Shown one piece after another: positions 24,846 through 32,228 of a stretch of DNA of 64,000 nucleotides. The first letter of the stretch is position 1. Each line of letters opens with the position of its first letter. The DNA is from Flavobacterium keumense (GTDB lineage: Bacteria; Bacteroidota; Bacteroidia; Flavobacteriales; Flavobacteriaceae): assembly GCF_029866485.1 (NCBI RefSeq), contig NZ_CP092332.1, positions 1,116,001 through 1,180,000 of the forward strand. The letters are read 5' to 3'. The notes beneath the pieces are model-generated. The model searched no databases. It saw nothing but the letters and a program-made list of their open reading frames with translations, and was not told where the DNA came from. The position numbers and the translations under genes were made by a program.

Positions 24846-26090
24846 ATGGAAGTTTTAAAAATAGCAACAGCAGGAAGTGTAGATGACGGAAAGAGTACTT
24901 TAATCGGGAGGTTATTGTATGATACTAAATCATTGACTACGGATAAAATTGAAGCAATAGAAAAAAGTAGTAAACAAAAAGGCTACGATTATCTTGATTT
25001 TTCTTTGGCTACGGATGGTTTGGTTGCCGAAAGAGAGCAAGGAATTACAATTGATGTGGCGCATATTTATTTTTCTACTGCAAAGAAAAGTTACATCATT
25101 GCCGATACTCCGGGTCACGTAGAATATACGCGTAATATGGTAACGGGAGCTTCGACTTCGCAAGTGTCTATCATTTTAATTGATGCGCGTAAAGGAGTTA
25201 TTGAGCAAACCTACCGTCACTTTTTCATCAATAATTTATTGCGTGTCAAAGAAGTTATTGTTGCAGTAAACAAAATGGACTTAGTCGATTATTCAGAAGA
25301 TGTTTTTAACAAGATCAAAGCCGACTTCCAAGCCTTAAATGCTAAAAGTTCGTTCCAAGAGCAAAATGTAACTTACATTCCGTTGAGTGCGATTAATGGT
25401 GGTAATGTAGCCGATAGATCAGAAAATATGCCTTGGTACACGGGGCAAACGGTGTTGGAACACTTAGAAGATTTAACTCCTGAAGATGTTTTTGAAACAG
25501 GTAAAACACGTTTTCCAGTGCAAACGGTTATTCGTCCAAAAACAGAAGAATACCACGACTTTAGAGGATATGCTGGAAAATTATACGGTAATTCAATTCA
25601 AGTAGGCGATGCCGTTACAGTATTACCTTCGTTAACCGAATCGAAAGTGTCAAAAATTCACTTTTTCGACCAACAATTTGACGAGGCTAAAGCAGGGTCA
25701 TCTATTGTGGTAGAATTAGAAAATGACATCAATGTGACTCGAGGCGATATGATTGTAAAATTAGGAGAATTACCTCAAGTAGAAAAAGAAATTAATGCCA
25801 CTATTTGTTGGATGGACAGCAAGAAATTAGTACCAGGAACCAAGTATTTGGTACAACACAATACGAATAGAGTTTTGGCTAAAATTGACACTATCAAAAA
25901 TGTAATTGCAACAGATTATTCAGGAGCAACTCCTGCTACGCAATTAGCTATTAACGAAATTGGAGAAGTAACTATCAAATTGAGTAAAGCATTGTATTTT
26001 GATAGCTATAATGAAAACAAATCAAATGGTGCCTTTATTTTAATTGATACCAATACCAACACAACAGCGGGAGTTGGATTTATAAATTAG
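24846..26090 (+). CDS. cysN: Sulfate adenylyltransferase subunit 1 (GTPase)
   Basis: GTPase subunit (414 aa) that drives APS synthesis with CysD. G motifs of the translation-factor GTPase fold are present: GSVDDGKSTLIGRLL (G1), the DTPGH of G3 near 82, and NKMDLVD (G4) near 137. Beta-barrel domains II and III follow. There is no APS kinase (CysC) fusion, in line with a direct APS reductase. The start ATG follows immediately on the GC-rich repeat; an upstream in-frame TTG would translate the repeat and was rejected. Confidence 0.96.
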   Translation: MEVLKIATAGSVDDGKSTLIGRLLYDTKSLTTDKIEAIEKSSKQKGYDYLDFSLATDGLVAEREQGITIDVAHIYFSTAKKSYIIADTPGHVEYTRNMVTGASTSQVSIILIDARKGVIEQTYRHFFINNLLRVKEVIVAVNKMDLVDYSEDVFNKIKADFQALNAKSSFQEQNVTYIPLSAINGGNVADRSENMPWYTGQTVLEHLEDLTPEDVFETGKTRFPVQTVIRPKTEEYHDFRGYAGKLYGNSIQVGDAVTVLPSLTESKVSKIHFFDQQFDEAKAGSSIVVELENDINVTRGDMIVKLGELPQVEKEINATICWMDSKKLVPGTKYLVQHNTNRVLAKIDTIKNVIATDYSGATPATQLAINEIGEVTIKLSKALYFDSYNENKSNGAFILIDTNTNTTAGVGFIN

Positions 26091-26165
26091 TTGTTTGTTG
26101 ATAGTTTTCAGTTGCTAGTTTAACTACCAATAACCATCAACCAACAACCAACAACTAAATAAGAA
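26091..26165. repeat. Interspersed CAACCAACAACC-type repeat upstream of the sulfite reductase
   Basis: The gap between cysN and the sulfite reductase is filled by an imperfect inverted repeat: a TTG-rich left part (TTGTTTGTTGATAG, CAGTTGCTAG) and a right part with ATCAACCAACAACCAACAAC. The same family lies before metF and inside metH and aroA. Confidence 0.7.
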
Positions 26166-28256
26166 ATGGAAAGTTTTAGAACCGAAATAGAAAATCCGAT
26201 TGTCCAAAAAGACATTATCGATTTAGAAAGAAAAATTCGATTATTCAAAGAAGGAAAAATTGATGACGAGCGTTTTCGTAGTCTTCGTTTGGCCAGAGGG
26301 GTTTATGGTCAGCGTCAAGAAGGGGTACAAATGATTCGTATCAAATTGCCTTTTGGTAAAGTGAGTAGCGAACAATTAATTCGTATTACTAAAGTGTCTG
26401 ACGAATATTCGACAGGACGTTTGCATATTACCACGCGTCAGGATATTCAAATTCACTATGTAAGTTTGGATAGAACTCCGGAGCTTTGGGCTGATTTAGA
26501 AAAAGACGATATCACGCTGAGAGAAGCTTGTGGAAATACCGTTCGAAATATTACAGCGAGTGAAACAGCAGGAATTGATCCTGACGAACCATTTGATGTG
26601 TCGCCTTATGCACACGCCTTGTTTCAGTTTTTCTTACGAAATCCGGTGTGTCAAGAAATGGGACGTAAATTCAAAATGGCCTTTTCATCCTCAGATAAAG
26701 ATACCGCTTTGAGTTATTTACACGATTTAGGATTCATCCCAAAAATTGTCAATGGAGAGCGTGGATTCAAAGTACTATTGGGGGGTGGATTAGGTTCGCA
26801 ACCAAGCCATGCCGAATTACTTTCTGAATTTGTACCGGCGAACCAAATTATTCCGATGACGGAAGGAGTGTTGCGTATTTTTGATCGCTATGGCGAAAGA
26901 GCCAAACGTTTGAAAGCCCGTATGAAATTCTTAATTAAAGAAATTGGTAAAGATGAATTCTTACGATTGGTTGAAGAAGAGAAAAAAGCTTTGTCTTTCA
27001 AAACGGTTGAAATTGACACTACTCCTTTTGATGGTCCAATTCCAGCACCTGCATTAGAAGTGCCAAAAGTGACTATTGAAGATACTGCAAGTTTTGAAGC
27101 TTGGAAAAAATCCAACGTCATCGCTCAAAAACAAGCAGGTTATGTAGCCATCGGAATTAAAGTGGCTTTAGGTGATTTTTACACTGATAAAGCAAGAGCT
27201 TTGGCGGATTTAATTAAAAATTATGGTGCCAATGAATTGCGTTTTACCTTGCGTCAAGACATTTTGATTCGCAACATTAAAGAAGAAAACTTACCGTTCT
27301 TTTACCAAGAATTAGCCAAGTTGGATTTTGTTACTTTAGGGTACAATACTATCAATGATGTTACCGCTTGCCCTGGTACAGATACGTGTAATTTAGGAAT
27401 TGCTAGTAGTACAGGAATCGCGGTAGAATTAGAACGCGTTTTAGCAACAGAATATCCGCAATACAGCAATAATAATGAAATCACGATTAAAATTAGTGGT
27501 TGTATGAATGCGTGTGGACAACATAATATGGCAGAAATTGGTTTCCAAGGAATGTCAATCAATTCAGGAAAATTAGTAGCGCCAGCCCTTCAAGTATTGT
27601 TGGGAGGAGGTAACTTAGGAAATGGCCAAGGTCGTTTTTCTGATAAAGTAATTAAAATTCCAAGTAGAAGAGGACCTGAAGCCTTGCGTTTGATTTTAAA
27701 TGATTTTGAAGCGAATGCCAATGGACAATCGTTCTTGAATTATTATGATGCCAAAGGAGAAAAATATTTTTACGAATTTTTGAAACCTTTGGCAGATGTA
27801 ACCAACTTAACAGAAGCTGATTTTGTCGATTGGGGAAATGCAGACAACTACGTAAAAGCAGTAGGTGTGGGTGAATGTGCAGGAGTGGTGATTGATTTAG
27901 TGGCTACTTTATTGGTAGAAGCGAAAGACAAATTGACGTTCTCTCAAGAAGCCTTGAACGATCAAAAATGGTCGGATTCCATTTATTTGACTTACGCAGG
28001 ATTTGTGAATGCTGCCAAAGCGTTATTGCTTGCTGAAAAACAAAAAACAAACCACCATGCGGGTATCATCGATTTGTTTGATACCGTTTTTGTAGAAACC
28101 AATAAAATCCAATTGGCAACTGCTTTCAAAGAGTTGGTGTACCAAATTAAAGAGAACGAACCTTCAGAAGCGTTTGCAAAACAGTATTTAGAACAAGCAA
28201 CAGCATTCTTCGCAACAATTGAAGAATACAGAGCAAAAGATTTAGCTAATGCATAA
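26166..28256 (+). CDS. Siroheme sulfite (nitrite/sulfite) reductase with extra C-terminal domain
   Basis: Reduces sulfite to sulfide using siroheme and a [4Fe-4S] cluster (696 aa). The cluster and siroheme cysteines are C402-x5-C408 (TACPGTDTC) and C446-x3-C450 (SGCMNACGQH). Two ferredoxin-like half-domains occur (LHITTRQDIQIHYV near 80 and LRFTLRQDILIRNI near 360). About 110 C-terminal residues (from about 580) go beyond the usual ferredoxin-dependent enzyme and look helical, possibly HEPN-like. A nitrite reductase cannot be excluded by sequence alone, but the operon is for sulfate assimilation. It overlaps cobA by 8 bases. Confidence 0.9.
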   Translation: MESFRTEIENPIVQKDIIDLERKIRLFKEGKIDDERFRSLRLARGVYGQRQEGVQMIRIKLPFGKVSSEQLIRITKVSDEYSTGRLHITTRQDIQIHYVSLDRTPELWADLEKDDITLREACGNTVRNITASETAGIDPDEPFDVSPYAHALFQFFLRNPVCQEMGRKFKMAFSSSDKDTALSYLHDLGFIPKIVNGERGFKVLLGGGLGSQPSHAELLSEFVPANQIIPMTEGVLRIFDRYGERAKRLKARMKFLIKEIGKDEFLRLVEEEKKALSFKTVEIDTTPFDGPIPAPALEVPKVTIEDTASFEAWKKSNVIAQKQAGYVAIGIKVALGDFYTDKARALADLIKNYGANELRFTLRQDILIRNIKEENLPFFYQELAKLDFVTLGYNTINDVTACPGTDTCNLGIASSTGIAVELERVLATEYPQYSNNNEITIKISGCMNACGQHNMAEIGFQGMSINSGKLVAPALQVLLGGGNLGNGQGRFSDKVIKIPSRRGPEALRLILNDFEANANGQSFLNYYDAKGEKYFYEFLKPLADVTNLTEADFVDWGNADNYVKAVGVGECAGVVIDLVATLLVEAKDKLTFSQEALNDQKWSDSIYLTYAGFVNAAKALLLAEKQKTNHHAGIIDLFDTVFVETNKIQLATAFKELVYQIKENEPSEAFAKQYLEQATAFFATIEEYRAKDLANA

Positions 28257-29073
28257 AAATATAAATTACATCAGTGCTTCCTCCCTCTCCTTTGGGGAGG
28301 GTCGGAGTGGGGCTCAACCCAAAGTAACTTTAGTAGGTGCTGGTCCAGGCGATCCAGACTTGCTTACTATCAAAGGAGCCAATGCTTTAGCAGAAGCTCA
28401 GGTGGTTTTGTATGATGCCTTGGCCAACGAAGAAATTTTGACTTATGCTCCTAAAAAATCAATCAAGATTTTTGTGGGAAAAAGAAAAGGATGTCATACC
28501 TATTCGCAAGATGAAATCAATCAGTTGATTGTAGATAATGCCTTGACTTACGGACACGTGGTGCGTTTAAAAGGAGGCGATCCATTTATTTTTGGACGTG
28601 GAAGTGAAGAAATTGATTTCGTAGAAAGTTTCGGAATCCCAACAGCAGTGGTACCTGGAATATCCTCTTCGGTAGCAGTGCCGGCCTATCAAGGAATTTC
28701 ATTAACTAAACGTGGAGTTTCAGAAAGTTTTTGGGTAATTACAGGAACTACTTCCGACAGAAAATTGTCAAACGATGTGGCTTTGGCAGCACAGTCATCA
28801 GCAACGGTGGTGATTTTGATGGGCATGAGCAAATTGGCTCAGATTGTGAATTTGTTCCAAAACGAATCGAAAGGAGCTAGTCCGATTGCGATTATTCAAA
28901 ACGGAACGACTCCAAAAGAAAAAATAGGAGTGGGAACTATTGATACGATTCAAAACGTAGTAGCAGAAAAGAAATTAAGTTCACCTGCCATTATTGTCAT
29001 TGGTGAAGTGGTGAGAGAAAGCAATAAATTAAAAGGGTTTTACGAGGAATTTATTTCGAAAGAAATTATTTAA
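28249..29073 (+). CDS. cobA: Uroporphyrinogen-III C-methyltransferase
   Basis: SAM-dependent enzyme (274 aa) that makes precorrin-2, first step towards the siroheme needed by the preceding reductase. VTLVGAGPGDPDLLTIKGA starts the catalytic domain at about residue 26, and GGDPFIFGRG near 107 and GISSSVAVPA near 138 are family signatures. The start codon overlaps the end of the reductase gene (ATGCATAA). Residues 11-23 (SSLSFGEGRSGAQ) are translated from a GC-rich interspersed repeat at 28278-28315; relatives normally begin close to PKVTLVGAG, and there is no other ATG, so the repeat seems to be part of this protein. Confidence 0.93.
   Translation: MHKNINYISASSLSFGEGRSGAQPKVTLVGAGPGDPDLLTIKGANALAEAQVVLYDALANEEILTYAPKKSIKIFVGKRKGCHTYSQDEINQLIVDNALTYGHVVRLKGGDPFIFGRGSEEIDFVESFGIPTAVVPGISSSVAVPAYQGISLTKRGVSESFWVITGTTSDRKLSNDVALAAQSSATVVILMGMSKLAQIVNLFQNESKGASPIAIIQNGTTPKEKIGVGTIDTIQNVVAEKKLSSPAIIVIGEVVRESNKLKGFYEEFISKEII
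28278..28315. repeat. GC-rich interspersed repeat inside the 5' end of cobA
   Basis: CTCCCTCTCCTTTGGGGAGG with following GTCGGAGTGGGGCTC belongs to the same family as 24810-24845 and 29108-29145. It contains the hairpin CCTCTCC/GGGGAGG and is read in frame as the N-terminal tail of CobA. Confidence 0.78.
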
Positions 29074-29107
29074 CCTTTGTTTTTGATACAATAAATTAAC
29101 GACTCTA

Positions 29108-29145
29108 CTCCCCTCTCCTTTGGAGAGGGGCTGGGGGTGAGGCTT
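29108..29145. repeat. GC-rich interspersed repeat ending at the next start codon
   Basis: CCCCTCTCCTTTGGAGAGGG is a strong hairpin, followed by CTGGGGGTGAGGCTT and then directly by the ATG at 29146. The junction GGCTTATGGA is identical to that at the cysN start. Confidence 0.8.
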
Positions 29146-29727
29146 ATGGAAAGAAACGAACTATATCCTGTGTTTTTAAAACTACATCAATTGAATGTGT
29201 TGATTGTGGGTGGCGGAAACGTAGGTTTAGAAAAGTTATCTTTTATGTTAAAATCCAGTCCGAATGCCAATGTTGAAGTAGTAGCGCCACGATTTCTTCC
29301 TGAATTGGAAGCTTTGGTTGCACAACATCCTTCGGTTAAGCTAACAGCAAAGAAATTCAATCGTTGGATGCTTCGCAAACGCCATTTGGTAATTGCGTGT
29401 ACTGATGATTTGAAGGTAAATAAAAGAGTATTTGATTTGTGTCGCAAGCGTCATTTGATTTGCAATATTGCAGATACGCCTCAGTTGTGTGATTATTATT
29501 TGGGTGGCATTGTAACCAAAGGAAATGTGAAAATTGCCATTTCGACCAATGGAAAATCACCCACAACAGCCAAGCGATTGCGAGAGTTTTTTGAAGAAAT
29601 CATTCCAGACGACATCAATACAATGGTTGAAAATTTGAACGAATACCGCAAAACACTTAAAGGTAATTTTGAGGAAAAAGTTCAAAAGATGAATGAAATT
29701 ACCGAATCGTTGAAAAACAAGAAATAG
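29146..29727 (+). CDS. Precorrin-2 dehydrogenase / sirohydrochlorin ferrochelatase-like protein (CysG N-terminal type)
   Basis: A 193-residue protein matching the N-terminal half of CysG (and Met8/SirC), which oxidises precorrin-2 with NAD and inserts iron to give siroheme. The Rossmann motif VLIVGGGNVGLEKL is at about 16-29, and ISTNGKSPTTAKRLREFFEE near 128 is the conserved segment. With CobA it completes siroheme synthesis in two separate proteins. ATG 29146 directly follows a GC-rich repeat; a GTG nine bases upstream lies inside the repeat and was rejected. Confidence 0.9.
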   Translation: MERNELYPVFLKLHQLNVLIVGGGNVGLEKLSFMLKSSPNANVEVVAPRFLPELEALVAQHPSVKLTAKKFNRWMLRKRHLVIACTDDLKVNKRVFDLCRKRHLICNIADTPQLCDYYLGGIVTKGNVKIAISTNGKSPTTAKRLREFFEEIIPDDINTMVENLNEYRKTLKGNFEEKVQKMNEITESLKNKK

Positions 29728-29833
29728 CGATTAAAATGAAAAAGTGATAATTGTTACCTAAAGAAACTAAAATCATTTGTTCATTTGCATTAAATAAAGA
29801 GAAGCATAATTAAAAAGAATAAAATTAAATAGA

Positions 29834-30886
29834 ATGATTAAAACAGACATACTTATAATTGGAGCAGGCCCAACAGGTTTATTTGCCGTATTCGAAGCGG
29901 GATTATTAAAATTGAAATGTCACGTTCTAGATGCTTTGCCTCAACCAGGCGGGCAGCTTTCAGAATTATATCCTAAAAAACCAATTTATGATATTCCAGG
30001 TTTCCCTGAAGTGTTAGCAGGTGATTTAGTAGATAATTTGATGGAGCAAATCAAGCAATTCGAACCAGGTTTTACGCTTGGGGAGCGTGCTGAAACCATT
30101 GTAAAACAAGAAGACGGAACGTTCATTGTAACTTCTAATGCAGGAACGCAATTCCACACACCAGTAGTTGCCATTGCAGGTGGTTTAGGAAGTTTTGAAC
30201 CTCGTAAACCCTTAATTGAAAATATTGAATATTACGAAGATAAAGGCGTGAAATACTTCATCAAAAATCCAGAAGAATTCAGAAATAAAAGAGTCGTAAT
30301 TGCTGGTGGAGGAGATTCGGCTTTGGATTGGAGTATTTTCTTGGCTGATGTAGCTTCAGAAGTAACTTTAATTCACAGAAGAAACGAATTTAGAGGTGCT
30401 TTGGATTCAGTGGAGAAAGTACAAGAGTTGAAAAACGAAGGTAAAATCAGAATGATCACTCCTGCTGAAGTAGTGGGTGTGAATGGTACTGACCACGTAG
30501 AATCAATTGTTCTTGACGAAGAGGGAACACAAAGAACTATCGAAACCGATTATTTTATTCCGCTTTTTGGTTTGACGCCAAAATTAGGCCCAATCGGAGA
30601 TTGGGGATTGGAAATCGAAAAAAATGCCATCAAAGTAAATAACGCCTTGGATTACCAAACGAATATTCCTGGAATTTTCGCCATTGGTGACGTAAATACC
30701 TATCCAGGGAAATTGAAATTGATTCTTTGTGGTTTCCACGAAGCGACTTTAATGTGTCAGGCAGCCTACCAAATCATCAACCCAGGAAAACGTTATGTGT
30801 TGAAATACACTACCGTTTCAGGAGTAGATGGATTTGACGGAACTCGTAAAGAAGCGCCAAAAGCAGTAGTAAAAGCGATTGTATAA
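29834..30886 (+). CDS. Ferredoxin--NADP+ reductase, thioredoxin-reductase-like type
   Basis: FAD and NADPH-binding oxidoreductase (350 aa) of the thioredoxin-reductase-like ferredoxin reductase family. The FAD motif IIGAGPTGLFAVFEAGLL begins at residue 6, the NADP motif VIAGGGDSALDWSIF lies near 155, and GIFAIGDVNTYPGKLKLIL near 276 closes the FAD site. It lacks the Cys-x-x-Cys redox pair of true thioredoxin reductases. As last gene of the cys operon it probably passes NADPH electrons through ferredoxin to the siroheme sulfite reductase; this is inferred from position. Confidence 0.88.
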   Translation: MIKTDILIIGAGPTGLFAVFEAGLLKLKCHVLDALPQPGGQLSELYPKKPIYDIPGFPEVLAGDLVDNLMEQIKQFEPGFTLGERAETIVKQEDGTFIVTSNAGTQFHTPVVAIAGGLGSFEPRKPLIENIEYYEDKGVKYFIKNPEEFRNKRVVIAGGGDSALDWSIFLADVASEVTLIHRRNEFRGALDSVEKVQELKNEGKIRMITPAEVVGVNGTDHVESIVLDEEGTQRTIETDYFIPLFGLTPKLGPIGDWGLEIEKNAIKVNNALDYQTNIPGIFAIGDVNTYPGKLKLILCGFHEATLMCQAAYQIINPGKRYVLKYTTVSGVDGFDGTRKEAPKAVVKAIV

Positions 30887-30906
30887 TAGCTTTTTCATCC
30901 TAATAT

Positions 30907-30940
30907 AAAGCGCTATTACTTTCGAGTTCTAGCGCTTTTT
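30907..30940 (+). terminator. Terminator of the sulfate-assimilation operon
   Basis: AAAGCGCTA (30907-30915) pairs with TAGCGCTTT around a 14-base loop, ending in T5. Confidence 0.85.
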
Positions 30941-31009
30941 GCTTCTTGACAGCTGGCCAAATCCCAATTTTTTAAAAGGATAGTATTTAATATTTTTTTA
31001 AAGCAAAGG

Positions 31010-31150
31010 AATGGCGTATTTTTGCCAAGATTTTTTCCTGCTGTACGCTGTATCTTTTATTCTGAAACCCAGAATAAAAGGATGCCGCTTCCACCTGCCT
31101 GTCGGCAGATAGGTCAGAGCTAAAGGAGAGAAATGGCATTATTGCCAAGA
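31010..31150. repeat. Interspersed repeat flanked by near-identical direct repeats in the metH leader
   Basis: AATGGC...TTGCCAAGA occurs at 31010-31030 and again at 31132-31150. Between them lies a repeat element with a perfect 11-bp hairpin (CTTTTATTCTG with CAGAATAAAAG, 31054-31080) and a second short palindrome, CCTGCCTGTCGGCAGATAGG. The first flank includes the -7-like box TATTTTTG (31018-31025). The rest of this 316-base gap (30887-31202) shows the terminator at 30907 and nothing else recognisable. Confidence 0.6.
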
Positions 31151-31202
31151 AATATACAACACAATAATTTGATGGAGTGCCTTTAGGGCCAAAATAAAAA
31201 AT

Positions 31203-32189
31203 ATGTCAAAAATTCAACAAGCCATAAAAGAAAGAATTCTAGTCCTAGACGGCGCTATGGGAACCATGTTGCAACGCAACAATTTCTCTGAAGAAGATTT
31301 TCGTGGCGAACGCTTCAAAGATTTTCCACATCCGTTAAAAGGGAACAACGATTTGCTATCTATTACACAACCCGAAGCAGTAAAACAAGTGCACCGTTTG
31401 TATTTTCAAGCGGGAGCTGATATTGTAGAAACCAACACGTTTTCAGGAACGACTATCGGTATGGCCGATTATCACATGGAAGACCTAGTGTATGAGTTGA
31501 ACTATCAGTCGGCTAAAATTGCTCGTGAAGTGGCTGACGAATTTACAGATCGTCCGCGATTTGTAGCTGGTTCGATTGGGCCAACTAACAGAACAGCATC
31601 GATGTCGCCAGATGTAAACGATCCGGGTTATCGTGCAGTTACTTTTGACGATTTGCGTGTAGCTTACAAGCAACAAGTAGAAGCCTTAATTGATGGCGGT
31701 TGCGATGTGTTATTAGTGGAAACTATTTTCGACACCTTGAATGCTAAAGCAGCGCTTTTTGCCATTGAAGAAGTAAAAGAAGAACGTAAAATAGACATGC
31801 CAGTAATGGTTTCGGGTACCATTACCGATGCTTCAGGAAGAACACTTTCGGGACAAACGGTAGAAGCTTTCTTAATCTCGATTTCCCACATTCCGTTATT
31901 GAGTGTAGGATTCAACTGTGCTTTAGGAGCCGATCAATTGAAACCGTATTTGAAACGTTTGTCGATGAACACCCAATTGAATATTTCGGCACATCCTAAT
32001 GCAGGTTTGCCAAACGCCTTTGGACATTATGACCAAACGCCAGAAGAAATGCAAGCCTTAATTAGAGAGTATTTACAAGATAATTTAATCAATATTATTG
32101 GAGGTTGTTGCGGCACTACTCCAGAACACATCAAAGCAATTGCTGATGTAGCCCAAGAGTTTAAACCGAGAACTGTTGAATTAAACTAA
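31203..32189 (+). CDS. metH: Methionine synthase, homocysteine-binding module
   Basis: A 328-residue homocysteine S-methyltransferase domain protein equal to the N-terminal module of cobalamin-dependent MetH. The zinc ligands are Cys239 (GFNCALG) and Cys302-Cys303 (GGCCGTT). It opens with the family sequence LVLDGAMGTMLQ. The rest of methionine synthase is encoded by the next gene, 39 bases downstream, so the enzyme is split in two polypeptides that must work together to methylate homocysteine. Such a split is usual in Flavobacteria as far as I recall. Confidence 0.92.
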   Translation: MSKIQQAIKERILVLDGAMGTMLQRNNFSEEDFRGERFKDFPHPLKGNNDLLSITQPEAVKQVHRLYFQAGADIVETNTFSGTTIGMADYHMEDLVYELNYQSAKIAREVADEFTDRPRFVAGSIGPTNRTASMSPDVNDPGYRAVTFDDLRVAYKQQVEALIDGGCDVLLVETIFDTLNAKAALFAIEEVKEERKIDMPVMVSGTITDASGRTLSGQTVEAFLISISHIPLLSVGFNCALGADQLKPYLKRLSMNTQLNISAHPNAGLPNAFGHYDQTPEEMQALIREYLQDNLINIIGGCCGTTPEHIKAIADVAQEFKPRTVELN

Positions 32190-32192
32190 ACC

Positions 32193-32222
32193 TGAAAGGT
32201 TTTCAAAACCGTTAGGTTTTTA
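32193..32222. repeat. Palindromic AAACCTGAAAGGTTTT-type repeat
   Basis: CCTGAAAGGTTTTCAAAACC and the following GTTAGGTTTTT form an imperfect palindrome filling the 39-base gap between the two metH genes. It resembles the AACCTG(A)CAGGTT-type palindromes common in flavobacterial intergenic DNA. Confidence 0.5.
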
Positions 32223-32228
32223 TACGAT

